Of a stretch of 64,000 nt of DNA, positions 9,508 to 24,860 are shown piece after piece; the first letter of the stretch is position 1; every line of letters starts with the position of its first letter. The DNA lies in contig NC_034016.1 of NCBI RefSeq assembly GCF_000346465.2, forward strand, positions 7,086,672 to 7,150,671, read 5' to 3'. The notes under the pieces were generated by a model. It saw only the letters and a list, made by a program, of their open reading frames with translations. It had not been told where the DNA came from and searched no databases. The translations under genes and the position numbers were made by a program. Source of the DNA: Prunus persica (taxonomy: Eukaryota > Streptophyta > Magnoliopsida > Rosales > Rosaceae).

Positions 9508-11060
9508 CAATCAAAGAATCAGGACCAAGTCGAGGGAATCCGTCCGGAGGTCTCTCCTGAAGAAGGATGGAAGCCCGAAGAGGACGTTGAGCTAGTACCC
9601 CTTGATCCTGACAAGCCAGAGAGAAAAGCGCGGATCGGCTCGCGCCTAAGCCATGAGGAAAAGATAGAGCTTGCAGCCTTCCTCTGAAACAACAAAGACG
9701 TATTTGCATGGTCGCCATCTGACATGCCTGGCATCGATCCCTAGATCATTTGCCATCGCCTACACGTCAACCCAGCCGTCAAACCTGTAGCACAGAAGAG
9801 ACGCAACTTCGCCCCCGAGCGGGTTGCCATCATTGAAGCCGAGATCGATAAACTTCTAGCTGCTGGATTCATTGAAAAAGTCTCCTACGCAGAATGGCTG
9901 GCGAACGTTGTTCTAGTGGCAAAGGAAGACAAAGGTTTGTGGAGAGTGTGCGTCGACTACACCGACCTCAACAAGGCATGCCCTAAAGACAACTTTCCAC
10001 TGCCTAGAATTGATCAACTCGTCGATTTAACTTCCGGCAACCAACTGCTAAGCTTCATGGATGCCTACTCCGGCTACAACCAAATCATGATGCATGAAGA
10101 TGACAAGGCTAAAACCTCTTTCGTCATCGAAAGAGGTACATACTGCTACAAAGTCATGCCCTTTGGGTTGAAGAACGCCGGAGCAACCTACCAAAGGCTG
10201 GTGAACAAAATTTTCAAGGAGCAAATCAGCAAGACTATGGAGGTCTACGTAGACGACATGCTAGTCAAAGCTCCCGAGAGAGTAGACCACATCAAGAACC
10301 TTGCCGAGGCAATCAGCCTACTCCGAAAATACAACATGAAGTTGAACCCGAGCAAATGCACGTTTGGAGTCTCGTCCGGCCGATTCCTGGGATACTTAGT
10401 CACCCAAAGAGGAATTGAGGCACATCCAAATCAAATCAAGGCTATACTCAACATGAAGTCACCTGCCACAACAAAGGAGATACAAAGTCTAACGGGTAGG
10501 GCGGCAGCTCTCAACCGATTCCTCTCAAAATCTACCGACAAGTGCAGGCCATTTTTTAAAGCCTTGGAGAAAGGACACAGGGACAAGTGGGATGACGAGT
10601 GCGAAGTAGCTTTTCAGAACTTGAAAACCTACCTCACTTCACCTCCCTTACTCTCAAAACCGATACCAGGCGAAGACTTGTACCTCTACCTGGCGGTGTC
10701 CGACTCAGCTGTCAGCTCAGCTCTCATCCGAGAAGAGCTGGGGCACAACATCCGGTATTCTACACTTCAAAAGCTCTCCTCGATGCAGAGACTCGCTATT
10801 CGAAAATGGAGAAGCTCATTTTTTCGCTTGTAGTCTCCGCGAGAAAACTAAGGCCCTACTACCAAGCACACCGGATAATTGTCAGAACAGAATTTCCTTT
10901 AAGATTGATCCTTCACAGCCCCGACGCTTCTCAGCGACTCATGAAATGGGCTATTGAACTCAGTCAATACGAGCTCCTCTACCGGCCGAAGACTGCTATA
11001 AAAGCCCAAGCTTTAGCAGATTTTGTTGTAGAATTTACTCCGACAGCCGAAGAAGAGAAG
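9508..11060 (+). pseudogene. Gypsy 1 reverse transcriptase and RNase H (broken)
   Basis: Copies retrotransposon RNA into DNA. After the stop at 9507 the frame continues with two further stops before the long open part 9916-10833. Motifs: VCVDYTDLNKACPKDNFPLP, FMDAYSGYNQI, VMPFGLKNAGATYQRLV and the catalytic YVDDMLVK. The first RNase H domain begins at about 10640 (SKPIPGEDLYLYLAVSD). A frameshift near 10750 moves the remainder (FYTSKALLDAETRYSKMEKL) to the frame open from 10599 to 12137. Confidence 0.87.
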
Positions 11061-12848
11061 ATGGTCACGAAAAGCAAGGAAAAAGCAGACGACACCTCCC
11101 CTACCGATTCAAACCTACCTAACGACATGTGGCAATTGCATGTAGACGTAGCATCAAATCACAAAGGAGCAGGGGCAGGCGTCGTCATAATCACCCCAGA
11201 CGGAACCTTGTTGGAACAAGCCATCACACTAGGCTTTTCTGCTTCAAACAACGAGGCAGAATATGAGGCATTGCTCGCAGGACTGCGCCTAGCAAAAGAA
11301 CTGACGATCAAGAGATTAGCCATCTACTCAGACTCCCAGCTGATCACGAATCAAGCCTCAGGCGAGTACATGGAAAAGCATCCAAGAATGATCCAGTACC
11401 TCGAAAAAGTCCAAGGACTTTTGAAAGAATTTCCTACTTTCACCATCCAACAAGTTCCACGGGCAGAGAACACTCATGCAGATGCGTTGGCAAGCCTAGG
11501 ATCAGCGCTAGACAGCCAGTTCAGACGCTCCATCCCAGTCGAACACCTTGACCGACCAAGCATAGAAGAAATAGAGCCAATCAACTCAATGCAGATCGAT
11601 GAAGACCCCAGCTGGCAAGACCCCATCATTGACTACTTGGTCAATGGAAATTTGCCAACGGATAAGTCCGAAGCTAGGAAGGTCCAACAGAAAGCCGCGA
11701 GATATTACATGCAAGGCGACAAGCTCATTCGCATATCATACTCCGGCCCTCATCTCACTTGCATAAAGTACCCTCAAACACTTGAGGTCCTCTGCAAAAT
11801 TCATGACGGCGAGTGTGGCAACTACTCTGGGGGCAGGTCACTCGCCCAGAAGGCTCTAAACGTAGGCTATTTCTGGCCTACTATGCGCCATGACTCCACT
11901 GAATATGTCAAAAGATGTGATCGTTGCCAACGGTACAAACTAGTTCCTAATCTGCCTGCCGAAATCTACCATCCGCAGAACAGTCCATGGCCTTTCATGC
12001 AATGGGCCATCGACTTAGTAGGCCCTATGCCAACGGCACCTGCCAAGAAAGAAATGTTGATTGTCGCCACTGATTACTTTACTAAATGGATCGAGGCCGA
12101 AGCTCTATCCTCTACTAAAGAAGATGATGTGGAATGATTTATCTGGAGAAATATTATCTGCCGGTTTGACTGCCCACAATCACTAGTTACCGACAATGGC
12201 TCGCAATTCATCGGCAAGCAGATCACTGTCTTCTTCAAAAAGTAAGGCATCAAGCAGCATCTATCTACCCCAAGATATCCTCAAGGCAACGGCCAGGCCG
12301 AGGCATCCAATAAAATAATATTGGACTGTCTAAAGAAGAGATTAGAAGGCGCCAAAGGAAAATGGGTAGATGAGCTCCCTGGCGTACTATGGGCTTATTG
12401 CACCACCAAGCGAAGATCAACAGGTGAAACCCCGTTTTCCCTCGCCTATGGAACTGAAGCGATCATTCCTCCTCACATCATTGTCCCCTCTATAGGCATC
12501 GAAGTGGGCAGTATTGAGCAGAACTCCGAGCAGATGAGACTCAACCTTGACTTACTTGAAGGCGAGCGCGAGAACGCCATTGTCCGAGTCGCCTCCTATC
12601 AACAGCGGTTGAAGTCTTACTATGACAAAAGAGCCAAGATCAGACAGTTTCAACCAAGTGACCTTGTGCTAAGAAAGGCCTTCATCACTACACAAAGACA
12701 AGGGTCTAAAAAGATGAAACCTAATTGGGAAAGCCCTTACATAATCAGCCGATCCGGGGGCAGATGAAGCTATACGCTTGACACCATGGAAGGGAAGGAG
12801 ATTCCGCGACAATGGAACGCCTACCATCTCCAAAGATACTACCCATGA
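11061..12848 (+). pseudogene. Gypsy 1 second RNase H and integrase (broken)
   Basis: From about 11120 a second, RVT_3-type RNase H is seen (LHVDVASNHKGAGAGVVI, NEAEYEALLAGLRLAKEL, YSDSQLITNQ, HADALASLG). Two RNase H domains are characteristic of Tat-type elements. The integrase follows: zinc domain (IHDGECGNYSGG, RCDRCQRYK), then WAIDLVGPMP and TDNGSQF with catalytic aspartates, and GNGQAEASNK with the glutamate. Stops at 12137, at about 12243 and at 12767 interrupt it. The last frame, through DTMEGKEIPRQWNAYHLQRY, ends at TGA 12846-12848. Confidence 0.85.
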
Positions 12849-12964
12849 CGCTTTCTCCAACCTGCTCAGTCCCCAGCAGACGACTGAGTACAGTACATTT
12901 CTGAAAAAGAGAAGCAACTACTGCAAATTCCAGAATGTGCCACAACAAAAGACAGTTGCCTATA

Positions 12965-13915
12965 AGTAGCGTCCTTCGGGAGACGCATGGCGACAACTAG
13001 AAGCGTCCTTCGGGAGACGCAGCCCGCAAAGAAGCGTCCTAAGGGAGACGCAGGGTGCGCTAGAAATTTCCTAAGGGAGGTATCCAGGTTCCTATCTGTT
13101 TCCTAAGGGAGGCAGGATAGCCAAACAGTTGCCCATAAAAAGCGTCCTAAGGGAGACGCAGGGCGACGAACAAAAGCATCCTTCGGGAGACGCAGTCCAC
13201 AAAGAAGCGTCCTAAGGGAGACGCAGGGTGCGCCAGGAATTTCCTAAGGGAGGTATCCAGGTTCTTATCTGTTTCCTAAGGGAGGCAGGATAGCCAAACA
13301 GTTGCCCATAAAAAGCGTCCTAAGGGAGACGCAGGGCGACAACCAAAAGCGTCCTTCGGGAGACACAGCCCGCAAAGAAGCGTCCTAAGGGAGACGCAGG
13401 GTGCGCCAGGAATTTCCTAAGGGAGGTATCCAGGTTCCTATCCGTTTCCTAAGGGGGGTTAGGATAGCCAAACAGTTGCCCATAAAAAGCGTCCTAAGGG
13501 AGACGCAGGGCGACGACCAAAAGCGTCCTTCGGGAGACGCAGCCTGCAAAACAGCGTCCTAAGGGAGATGCAGGGTGGGCCAGGAGTTTCTTAAAAGGGG
13601 GTCACCATGCTCTCTGCGGGAAATATCCAGGTTCCTATCCGTTTCCTAAGGGAGGCAGGATAGCCAAAAAAGTTGTCCATAAAAAGCGTCCTAAGGGAGA
13701 CGTAGGGCGACGACCAAAAGCGTCCTTCGGGAGACGCAGCCCACAAAGCAGCATCCTAAGGGGGTTGCAGGGTGCGCCAGGAATTTCCTAAGGGAGGTAT
13801 CCAGGTTCCTATCCGTTTCCAAAGGGGGGCAGGATAGTCAGACAGCTGTCCATAAGTAGCGTCCTAAAGGAGACGCAGGGCAACAACCAGAAGCGTCTTA
13901 AAACGTTTTCTGGAA
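12965..13915 (+). repeat. Tandem array of about 172-bp units made of GCGTCC...GACGC hairpins
   Basis: About five units, counted by the recurring TATCCAGGTTC near 13079, 13253, 13424, 13625 and 13798; spacing is about 170-175 bp with one longer unit. Each unit carries several copies of two related hairpins, GCGTCCTTCGGGAGACGC and GCGTCCTAAGGGAGACGC, plus TTTCCTAAGGGAGG half-motifs. In RNA the first form closes on a C(UUCG)G tetraloop. The array lies between the end of pol and the antisense gene, where Tat-lineage elements are known to carry variable tandem repeats. Confidence 0.85.
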
Positions 13916-14209
13916 AAATGCAGAATACGCCCGGAGTCCCTCAAGGGGGACCCTGGCTTTTGCCGAAATCCCAAGGGAAATACACAGCAGGACACTAACC
14001 AGTTACTCAAGCAGTTCACAAGACAATGTGCAAATTGAAGTTGAAAAAATAAAGACTGAAATTTCCATAGCAAAGCGACCAACCGGCCAAGTTCAAACAA
14101 AAAGAAGATGGTCAAAACAAGACCAAGTATTCTAAACAAAAAGCAGACTACAAAAGCTGAAAGGAAATAAAGAAGTCTTCGTCTACTCCGAAATGCCAGC
14201 AGGAGACCC

Positions 14210-15870
14210 CTAATCTGCAGCCTCTTCAGCGTCCACCTGATCAGCCACGCTCTCAGCAGCTCCGCATGCATGATCTATGACGTCTGCCACCGCCTCATCA
14301 GCTGCACCATCCTCTGCTCCATCTTCTTCAGCTACTGCCTCTTCAGCCACCTGCTCTTCAGCTCCTTCGGTGTTCGCAACATTAGCCTCCTCACCTTGCA
14401 CAGGGGGCAAGTCAGGATAGAGCATCTCGATGTCTTCATCTCCAATGGCATAGAAGGGATCATATCCAATTGTGCAGTCCAAGTAGCCCAACTTGTAAGC
14501 ATCCGTGACAGCTTTGGACTTGGATTCTTTAGCAGACTTATGATAGGCGTGAAATCTAGCCAAAAGCTTGTCATAACTATGAGAGATGTCGGCATTCTTG
14601 CGCTCAAGGCGGAAATAAGCATCTTTTCGACTTGCCAAGTCAATAGCAGAAGAGCTGAGCGCGGAATCTTTCTCAGTAAGGGAACTCTTTAGCTCAGATA
14701 TCATCGCCCGCAAGTCAGACGTCTTCTTCTCATAACGAGCCTGTTTGGCAGAAAGCCTGCTAGCCAGCTCAGCATTCTTCTTCTCCAACTCACTAAGCTG
14801 AGCAGAAGAGGGGGCAACAGCAGATGACGAGTTCCGGATGGTCTTCGCAGCAAAAACCACTCCTTTTTGAAGCAGATGAAATGTTGCTTCTCTTTGTTTT
14901 TCCAAGGAAAGACTTGAAAAAGTACCGAGATCACCAGCCTGACGGACTTGATCAACCAGCTCAGCGCAAGTGGATGGACTTGATAGAAAGTGCGTCTTGA
15001 GCAGATCAGACATGCCCGCATCCCCTGTAGGGCTAGGCTTGTCCACCTTTGGATCAGCCGCTGATGTTGCAGAAGAACCTTTTCCCCGAGCAGATGACTC
15101 TCTTGCTTTCTTAGCCTCTGCCAACCTTACTTCCAAAGGAACTGACGACGATGAACCAACTCCACGCTTGACTGCTTGTGACTCAACAGTTGGATCATGA
15201 TGGTTGGATGGATGAGCAGACCGCCCAGATCGACTTCCACTCTTCGACTGATGTAGACGACCTGAACTTCGGAGATGAGCATCTGCACCTCTTTACTTCT
15301 CAACTGGTGAGCTAGATCGCACACAAACTATTTCGCAGAGCAGATCATGATCTCCAAACTCGTCAGCAAGAGGCTTAAGGGGAACATCCTTAATGTTGCG
15401 AATACCACCAATCTTCTTGCTATCTGCACCAACAAGATGTTTGACCCTGGCAGATGACGTGGGAATAGCTCATACTTGGGTCTTCTGAGCAGAAGGGAGC
15501 CTTGGCTTCTTTCTCAATAGAGACACATTCCTCGCCCGTAAAGAAGTAGCTTGAGTTCTCAAAGACTTGACATCGGCCTTCCTTTTTGGTGGGGGTTCAA
15601 CAGAGCACTCCTCCTGTTCAGCAGAGCACTCCTTTTGTGCAGCAGGCAAATCATCAGGGTTCGGACCGTCCTATTTCCATCTCTCGACATCCTCAGCAAG
15701 GGGCAGTCCACCAACTTCCTCCTGATTGTCGCTCGGCAGCCACCAGCAGCCACCACTGCTCCAATTGTCTTTGGCAACCAGTCACGACGACAACCAGCCT
15801 ATTCCCACCCAGCTGGTCCCCGCCGCGAAAAAGGGAAGATGAAGAAAAAAATTTACGTGCTCGACTTACT
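14210..15870 (-). pseudogene. Antisense coiled-coil ORF of gypsy 1
   Basis: A gene on the strand opposite to gag-pol, between the hairpin array and the 3' LTR. The open part 14210-15136 gives about 308 residues: Ser/Lys-rich start, a central heptad-rich coiled coil (SELEKKNAELASRLSAKQ, LERKNADISHSYDKLLARF), then an acidic Glu/Ala-rich tail. The same frame continues upstream to about 15775 with only three stops (TAG 15671-15673, TGA 15470-15472, TAA 15293-15295), and the residues between them still look coding (PPPKRKADVKSL). The ancestral protein was therefore over 500 residues. A splice donor (GTAAGT, 15864-15869) lies upstream and suggests a short first exon. Antisense ORFs are known in Tat elements such as Grande; function unknown. 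Confidence 0.75.
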
Positions 15871-15989
15871 TTGGGATGCACGGCAACTCCTCTCTTCGAC
15901 AAGCAGTACAAAACTCTCCAAGATCTTTCTCAAGCTAGAAAGTAGAGAAGTTAAGTTTGCAATGTGAGAAAGAGTGAAGAGAAGCCCTG

Positions 15990-15997
15990 TATTTATA
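15990..15997 (-). promoter_or_regulatory. TATA box of the antisense gene
   Basis: On the minus strand the sequence reads CTGTATAAATACAGGGCTTC. TATAAATA stands about 30 bases ahead of a CT-rich leader (CTTCTCTTCACTCTTTCTC, about 15985-15966), and about 120 bases ahead of the splice donor at 15869. Spacing and composition fit a plant RNA polymerase II promoter separate from the LTR. It overlaps a short palindrome (CTGTATTTATACAG). Confidence 0.6.
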
Positions 15998-16212
15998 CAG
16001 GTTGGACAACCCGGGTCAAGAAGGAATCACAAACTCATTCCTACTGGGAATCCAACTCCAACAACAGTCAGAAGCCTACACCAATTAGGAATCCAATCTG
16101 CGAAGAAGTCCAATTCACATAATAAAGCCCAGACACAGTTGGAGAGCCCGAAAAAAAAAATAATTTCATCTCCTACATGCCACACAAGCGCCATGCAGAA
16201 GCTGGGGGCATT

Positions 16213-16914
16213 TGTGAGAGCATATATTTTCGTCTCCAATCAGGGCATGCCACGGGGAAAAGAAGATTATCTCTTAAATTAATTAATTAAACCAGTTTAT
16301 CTGGCTAATTAATTAATTAGGATAAATATCTTAATTAATATGATATTATCTTTATTTAAAGAGATAATATCATTAATTAAGATATTATCCTAATAAAGAG
16401 AAGATAATATCATTTAATTCAGATATTATCTTTTTAAGAGATAATATTATTTAATTCAGATATTATCTTCTTAAGAGATAATATATATTTAATTCAGATA
16501 TTATCAGGCCCAACTCGATTCCTACGAAACCCCAGCCTCGAGGCTCCTATAAATAGACAACCTCATTCATCATTCAAGGTACATCTAAACCTACTCCTTA
16601 TACCCGAGAAAAATACTCGAAGCTCTCTCTCCCTCTTCACTCTCCATATTTTCTCCCCACGGCTCCGGCCACCACACACGGCTCCGGCCGCCCGGTTTAC
16701 ACCCTACATAAAACTCCGTACCCTTTGCTTAGCTATTGTTTTCCTACAAACACTCGAACTAACTTAGGCATCGGAGGGCCTTTGGCCAACACCCCCCGGG
16801 TGTGGTCTATTTACTCCAGTCTTTTTTACAAGAATCGAGGAAGAGAGAGAAGGAAGATCGAAGGTTGAAGGATCTAGAAGCGAATATTCTCTCGTGAGAT
16901 TATTTGCACAAATA
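16213..16914 (+). repeat. Gypsy 1 3' LTR
   Basis: Begins TGTGAGAGCATA after the polypurine tract AAGCTGGGGGCA and ends TTTGCACAAATA, followed by the target duplication GGTAC. TATA box at 16548-16555. Same length as the 5' LTR, with about 20 base differences by eye. Confidence 0.92.
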
Positions 16915-16919
16915 GGTAC

Positions 16920-18629
16920 CATACCGTACTGTACCAAATATCTCCTCATCCCAAATGAAACGGTATGGTTAGTGTACAGTTTCAGTATTTCGGCTTTAGA
17001 TGCCCACCCTTAGTTGCTAGTGAATCCAACGACTAGATTTTTTATTTGTAAAATTTCCTTTGCACATCAGTTGTCCTCTTCCTGCCTTGTGTCACCTAAA
17101 GGTGAAGTAGACATTGGAATCTAACGACTACTATTCAATATGTTCCTTCTTCTTTTTTTTTGCATTCTAATTAAACAAAATTATACAATTTAACGACCAT
17201 GATTAAATTTGATTGATTTCAATGGTAAAAAAAAAATAAAAAATCCAATTACCCAAATTAAAATTTAACGGTTAAAATAATATTTAAAATGATCTAAATC
17301 AGGTCCACCCTCAAAATTCATTTCAAACTCTATAAATAGCAATCAATTTGTTAAAGAATAACCAAATTTGTTATAAAAATAAAATAATCAGAGTATTAAA
17401 AGTACGACTGAATATTGGGAGTAGAATTATATTTGCTTTTCTGGTGTTTACACTGACAGAATTCTCTCAGATAGAACTCACTAACACTCAGATTTCGCAC
17501 TCTCTTTTCTTTCCTCTCACTCTTCCTTTCTTCTCTTCCTTTCTTTCTTCTCTTCTCCATTGGTGTGTTTTGCTAAGCAATGGGAAGCCTATTTATAGGA
17601 AAATTGGATGGCTTCCAACATCATCATTGAGCTCCAACATCATCATTAAGCTTTTTGAATATTATTTTATTCTTTTCTTTATGTGGGCTCCACCACTTTC
17701 TTTACAACTAAATTCAATATGTTTTCCTTTCTCACTTTCTTAATTGTGTTCATTGCCCCTTCTTGTTGTTTAATATGGCTCCAAAACCACACAAAAAAGT
17801 GTCAATTGGAAACCACAAGAAGATGAGGCATTATGCAGGGGTGGACATTTATCTTTGAAGATGGGCCGGTTGGCATCAATCAACTAAATGACACCTTTTG
17901 GCTTCGTGTGTAACATAAGTTTTTGGAGAATAATCTGTCAGTGTTGGATCAGAGCCATGAATATTTCAAGTCATTGCTTTTCGGTTTATGATCATCAACC
18001 AATAATGTTCTCTTTGGATGACATGTCTGATTAAGGCCAATACAAGCCCTGCAAGTGGGGCCAATCTAAGCGACTGGGTTAGTACTCATTTTATTCGAGT
18101 TTTAAAGTTCATATTTTGAATTTTTTTTTTCATGTTGTAACTTATCGCTTCTTTTACCCATTTTTAGTAGGATGTGCATGCAAAAACTATTTTTTTTGAT
18201 GATAATAAGGGTATGAAAAAGCCTTTCAAGTTGAACCATGCATGACAAATCTTAAAAGATTGCCCAAAATGAAATGACCAATTTGAATCTCCCACACAAA
18301 CACCCATAGATTCTTCCCATAGTGGCAATACATTCAATTTGGAGGAAGATGCAGGCGATGTGGTCATGCAACAACATCATTCAAGATGTGAAAGAAAAGA
18401 TCTCTCCGAATTCTGAATCGCCCACGAAAGTTCACCGGGGGATAAAGTGGTGTTTCCATTGAGTAGTCCTCCATGAGATCAGAATGATGTTTTTCACTAT
18501 GACAATTCTTGAATTCACGGCCTAAAACGGAACCATCATGTTTGGATTGTCTAGTACATTGCTCGAACAATAACGTCGTCATTAGAAGCCTTCTCACATG
18601 AACTCATGGTAAGAAGAATGATATTGAAG
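16920..18629. other. Non-coding, remnant-rich interval
   Basis: No gene is supported. 16920-16985 is the right half of the palindromic site into which gypsy 1 inserted. About 17330-17770 is an LTR-like repeat related to 19300-19720, listed separately. The rest is AT-rich and I see nothing specific in it. Confidence 0.5.
17330..17770 (-). repeat. LTR-like repeat, copy A
   Basis: Shares its layout with 19300-19720: AACTCACTAA, a CTCTCACTCTTCC-type pyrimidine run, TTCTCCATTGGTG, the palindrome CCTATTTATAGG (minus strand CCTATAAATAGG, a TATA box) and TGGGCTCCACCACTTTCTTTACAAC. Read on the minus strand this looks like an LTR with promoter and leader. No coding region goes with it. Confidence 0.45.
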
Positions 18630-18928
18630 GAGATTATGTGTTTGGTTGGAAAGAATAATAGCCTCTTCTTGGAGTATCAAGTTGCTCATTCAAGACATCA
18701 TGCTAATGTGTTCCCTTTGTGATGATGTTGCTTGCAAACATGTTTACAGAGAAACAAATTTCTTGGCAGATGGTTTAGCTAATCTGGGTCACAATCTCTC
18801 CCCCTCTCAACACTGGGAGAATGGCCTTTCTATGGCGTGTTCTTCTCCTTTTTATTTTGATCTTTTTAGGCCTACGTGCCCGCGTGGCTTTTCCTTATAA
18901 TTTCCCTCTTTCGCATAAAAAAAAAACT
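18630..18928 (+). mobile_element. LINE 3' end fragment (RNase H tail and poly(A))
   Basis: A frame from 18646 to 18900 ends in an RNase H-like segment (CKHVYRETNFLADGLANLG), the usual C-terminal motif of plant L1-type LINE reverse transcriptases and of RVT_3 host proteins. About 17 bases after the stop comes an A10 tract (about 18919-18928), fitting a LINE poly(A) tail. Everything upstream is missing, as in a typical 5'-truncated insertion. A fragment of a cellular RVT_3 gene is the alternative. Confidence 0.65.
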
Positions 18929-19299
18929 CTTCTTAAATAGAAAACGAGATAAGGTTGGAAAAGACGATGAGAGGAAATCAAGATAAGGTACAAAGGAATA
19001 AGGTGTAGAGTAAATAAAGACTCCTACTTCGTAAATAATGGTAAGATGACAAAATGAGATGCCCACGATGTCTGATCATAATTAAATGAAGATAGAAAAA
19101 GTTAGGAAAAAAAATGAGGGAATCCGAGAAAATGATACAAAGAAGATGGACAAGAGTTGAGAACATGAATGAAACGAAGACAATAGAAAATGGGTGACTA
19201 AGGAACAAAAGCACTAAAATCTTCAAAATGATCTTATTGTTGTAAAAAGAATGGTACATGATGCGAGAATATTAAAGGTGCACGTAAAGTAAATAAGAC

Positions 19300-19720
19300 A
19301 CAATATTTAACAAAGTTCGGTCATGCTTGTGTCCTCGAAGAACAACAATAATAATTTTTCTACTATATAAAATAATAGGACTACAATCTTAATATTTACA
19401 ATCTCTTTAACTCACTAATTTTTTTCTCTTGAAGAACGGCTCTCATTTCTCTCCTCTCACTCTCTTTCTTCCTTCTTTTCTTTCTGGCTCTCTTCTCCGT
19501 TGGTTTTTTGTGTCTTTGTAAGTAGCGAGGCTGGCCTATTTATAGGCTAATTGAATGGAAGCAGCCAGCTTTATGCAGGTATGTAGAAAATTCCTCCAAG
19601 ATGTGGCTGACAAGGAATTTAATCTGTGGGCTCCACTCACTATCTTTACAACACTTATAAGCAACATTGTAGACTACATTTTTTTCATGCGATGCTATAG
19701 TTTTTCAATTTCTATTTTTG
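19300..19720 (-). repeat. LTR-like repeat, copy B
   Basis: Diverged relative of 17330-17770, with CCTATTTATAGGCT, TTCTCCGTTGGT and GTGGGCTCCACTCACTATCTTTACAAC in the same order. It ends with AAAGTTCGGTCATGCTTGTGTCCTCG (about 19313-19338), the kind of sequence often seen near ends of copia-type LTRs. Confidence 0.4.
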
Positions 19721-20005
19721 ATAATAATAATTTTCCTCCGACCTTTCTTTGATATTTGTAAACCCAAAAGTGACAAGGACAGCATGATTCCAACAAAAGA
19801 AGCAAGATAAAATATGATCCAAATGGATTGTGGCCCCCACTTTATCGTGCGGATAAAATGCTGACGCAGAGCAACAATAGAATTATGGAACATTCAGGCT
19901 CCAATCTTACTTCCCCATAAAACCAAAATAATCAGAAAAATACCAAAACAAAATAATAAATAAATGATACTCAGATTCAGATAGCGACCAACCACAATCC
20001 ACAAC

Positions 20006-20012
<7 letters not shown>

Positions 20013-20048
<36 letters not shown>
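20013..20048 (+). repeat. (AG)18 microsatellite in the kinase 5' region
   Basis: Eighteen uninterrupted AG repeats end 95 bases before the kinase start codon, inside a longer purine-rich leader. GA repeats in plant 5' leaders are known binding sites for BPC/BBR GAGA-binding factors, so a regulatory role is possible. It would also be a length-variable marker. Confidence 0.9.
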
Positions 20049-20049
<1 letters not shown>

Positions 20050-20143
20050 AAAACAGAAGAGAAACAGAAATAACAGTTTCAGAGCGAAGGAGAGGTAGAG
20101 AGAGAATCAGAAATCTGAAGAACGAAACAAGAAATCTGAAGAG

Positions 20144-24596
<4,453 letters not shown>

Positions 24597-24860
24597 GATA
24601 CTAACAAAGAGCAATTTTTTGTACACATGCAATTGTAATAGGAATTGAATAGTTTACATTTCTTATGCTGGCTGATTCCAAAGGTTTGTCTATCTTGTAA
24701 TGATGGCTATGGTTCTTAGAGTTTTTTTTATGTTGTAATGTCATCACTAATTGTCTTTTTGAGAGCAAAATCTAATATTTCCGTTGTTTTAGTAGAGAAT
24801 AGAGAAAGTTTGGCTTGAAGAGTTGCAGCAGAATAAAGTACATATATAAACTTCTTATAA

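Larger units (their letters stand above)
5793..16914 (+). mobile_element. Complete Ty3/gypsy retrotransposon, Tat-like, with antisense gene
   Basis: The two LTRs (5793-6494, 16213-16914) are each 702 bp and are flanked by the same 5-bp target duplication GGTAC (5788-5792, 16915-16919). Inside, in order: gag, zinc-finger-like and protease region, reverse transcriptase, RNase H, a second RNase H of the RVT_3 type, integrase, an array of hairpin repeats, an antisense coiled-coil gene and a polypurine tract (AAGCTGGGGGCA, about 16199-16210). A second RNase H, extra 3' tandem repeats and an antisense ORF are known marks of the Tat lineage. The LTRs differ by about 20 bases by eye (near 3%), mostly transitions. 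Several stops and frameshifts break gag-pol, so the element is not autonomous now. Confidence 0.93.

Noticed and set aside
12965..13915. CRISPR-like array (regular short repeats)
   Set aside because: Units are about 172 bp, 'spacers' are themselves repeated, and the block lies inside a plant retrotransposon between pol and the LTR.
14270..14692. 140-codon plus-strand frame in gypsy 1
   Set aside because: Opposite to the better supported antisense coiled-coil gene; codon pattern and composition favour the minus strand.
17348..17743. 131-codon plus-strand hydrophobic frame
   Set aside because: Low-complexity pyrimidine-rich LTR-like DNA that yields Phe/Leu/Ser runs; not a convincing membrane protein.
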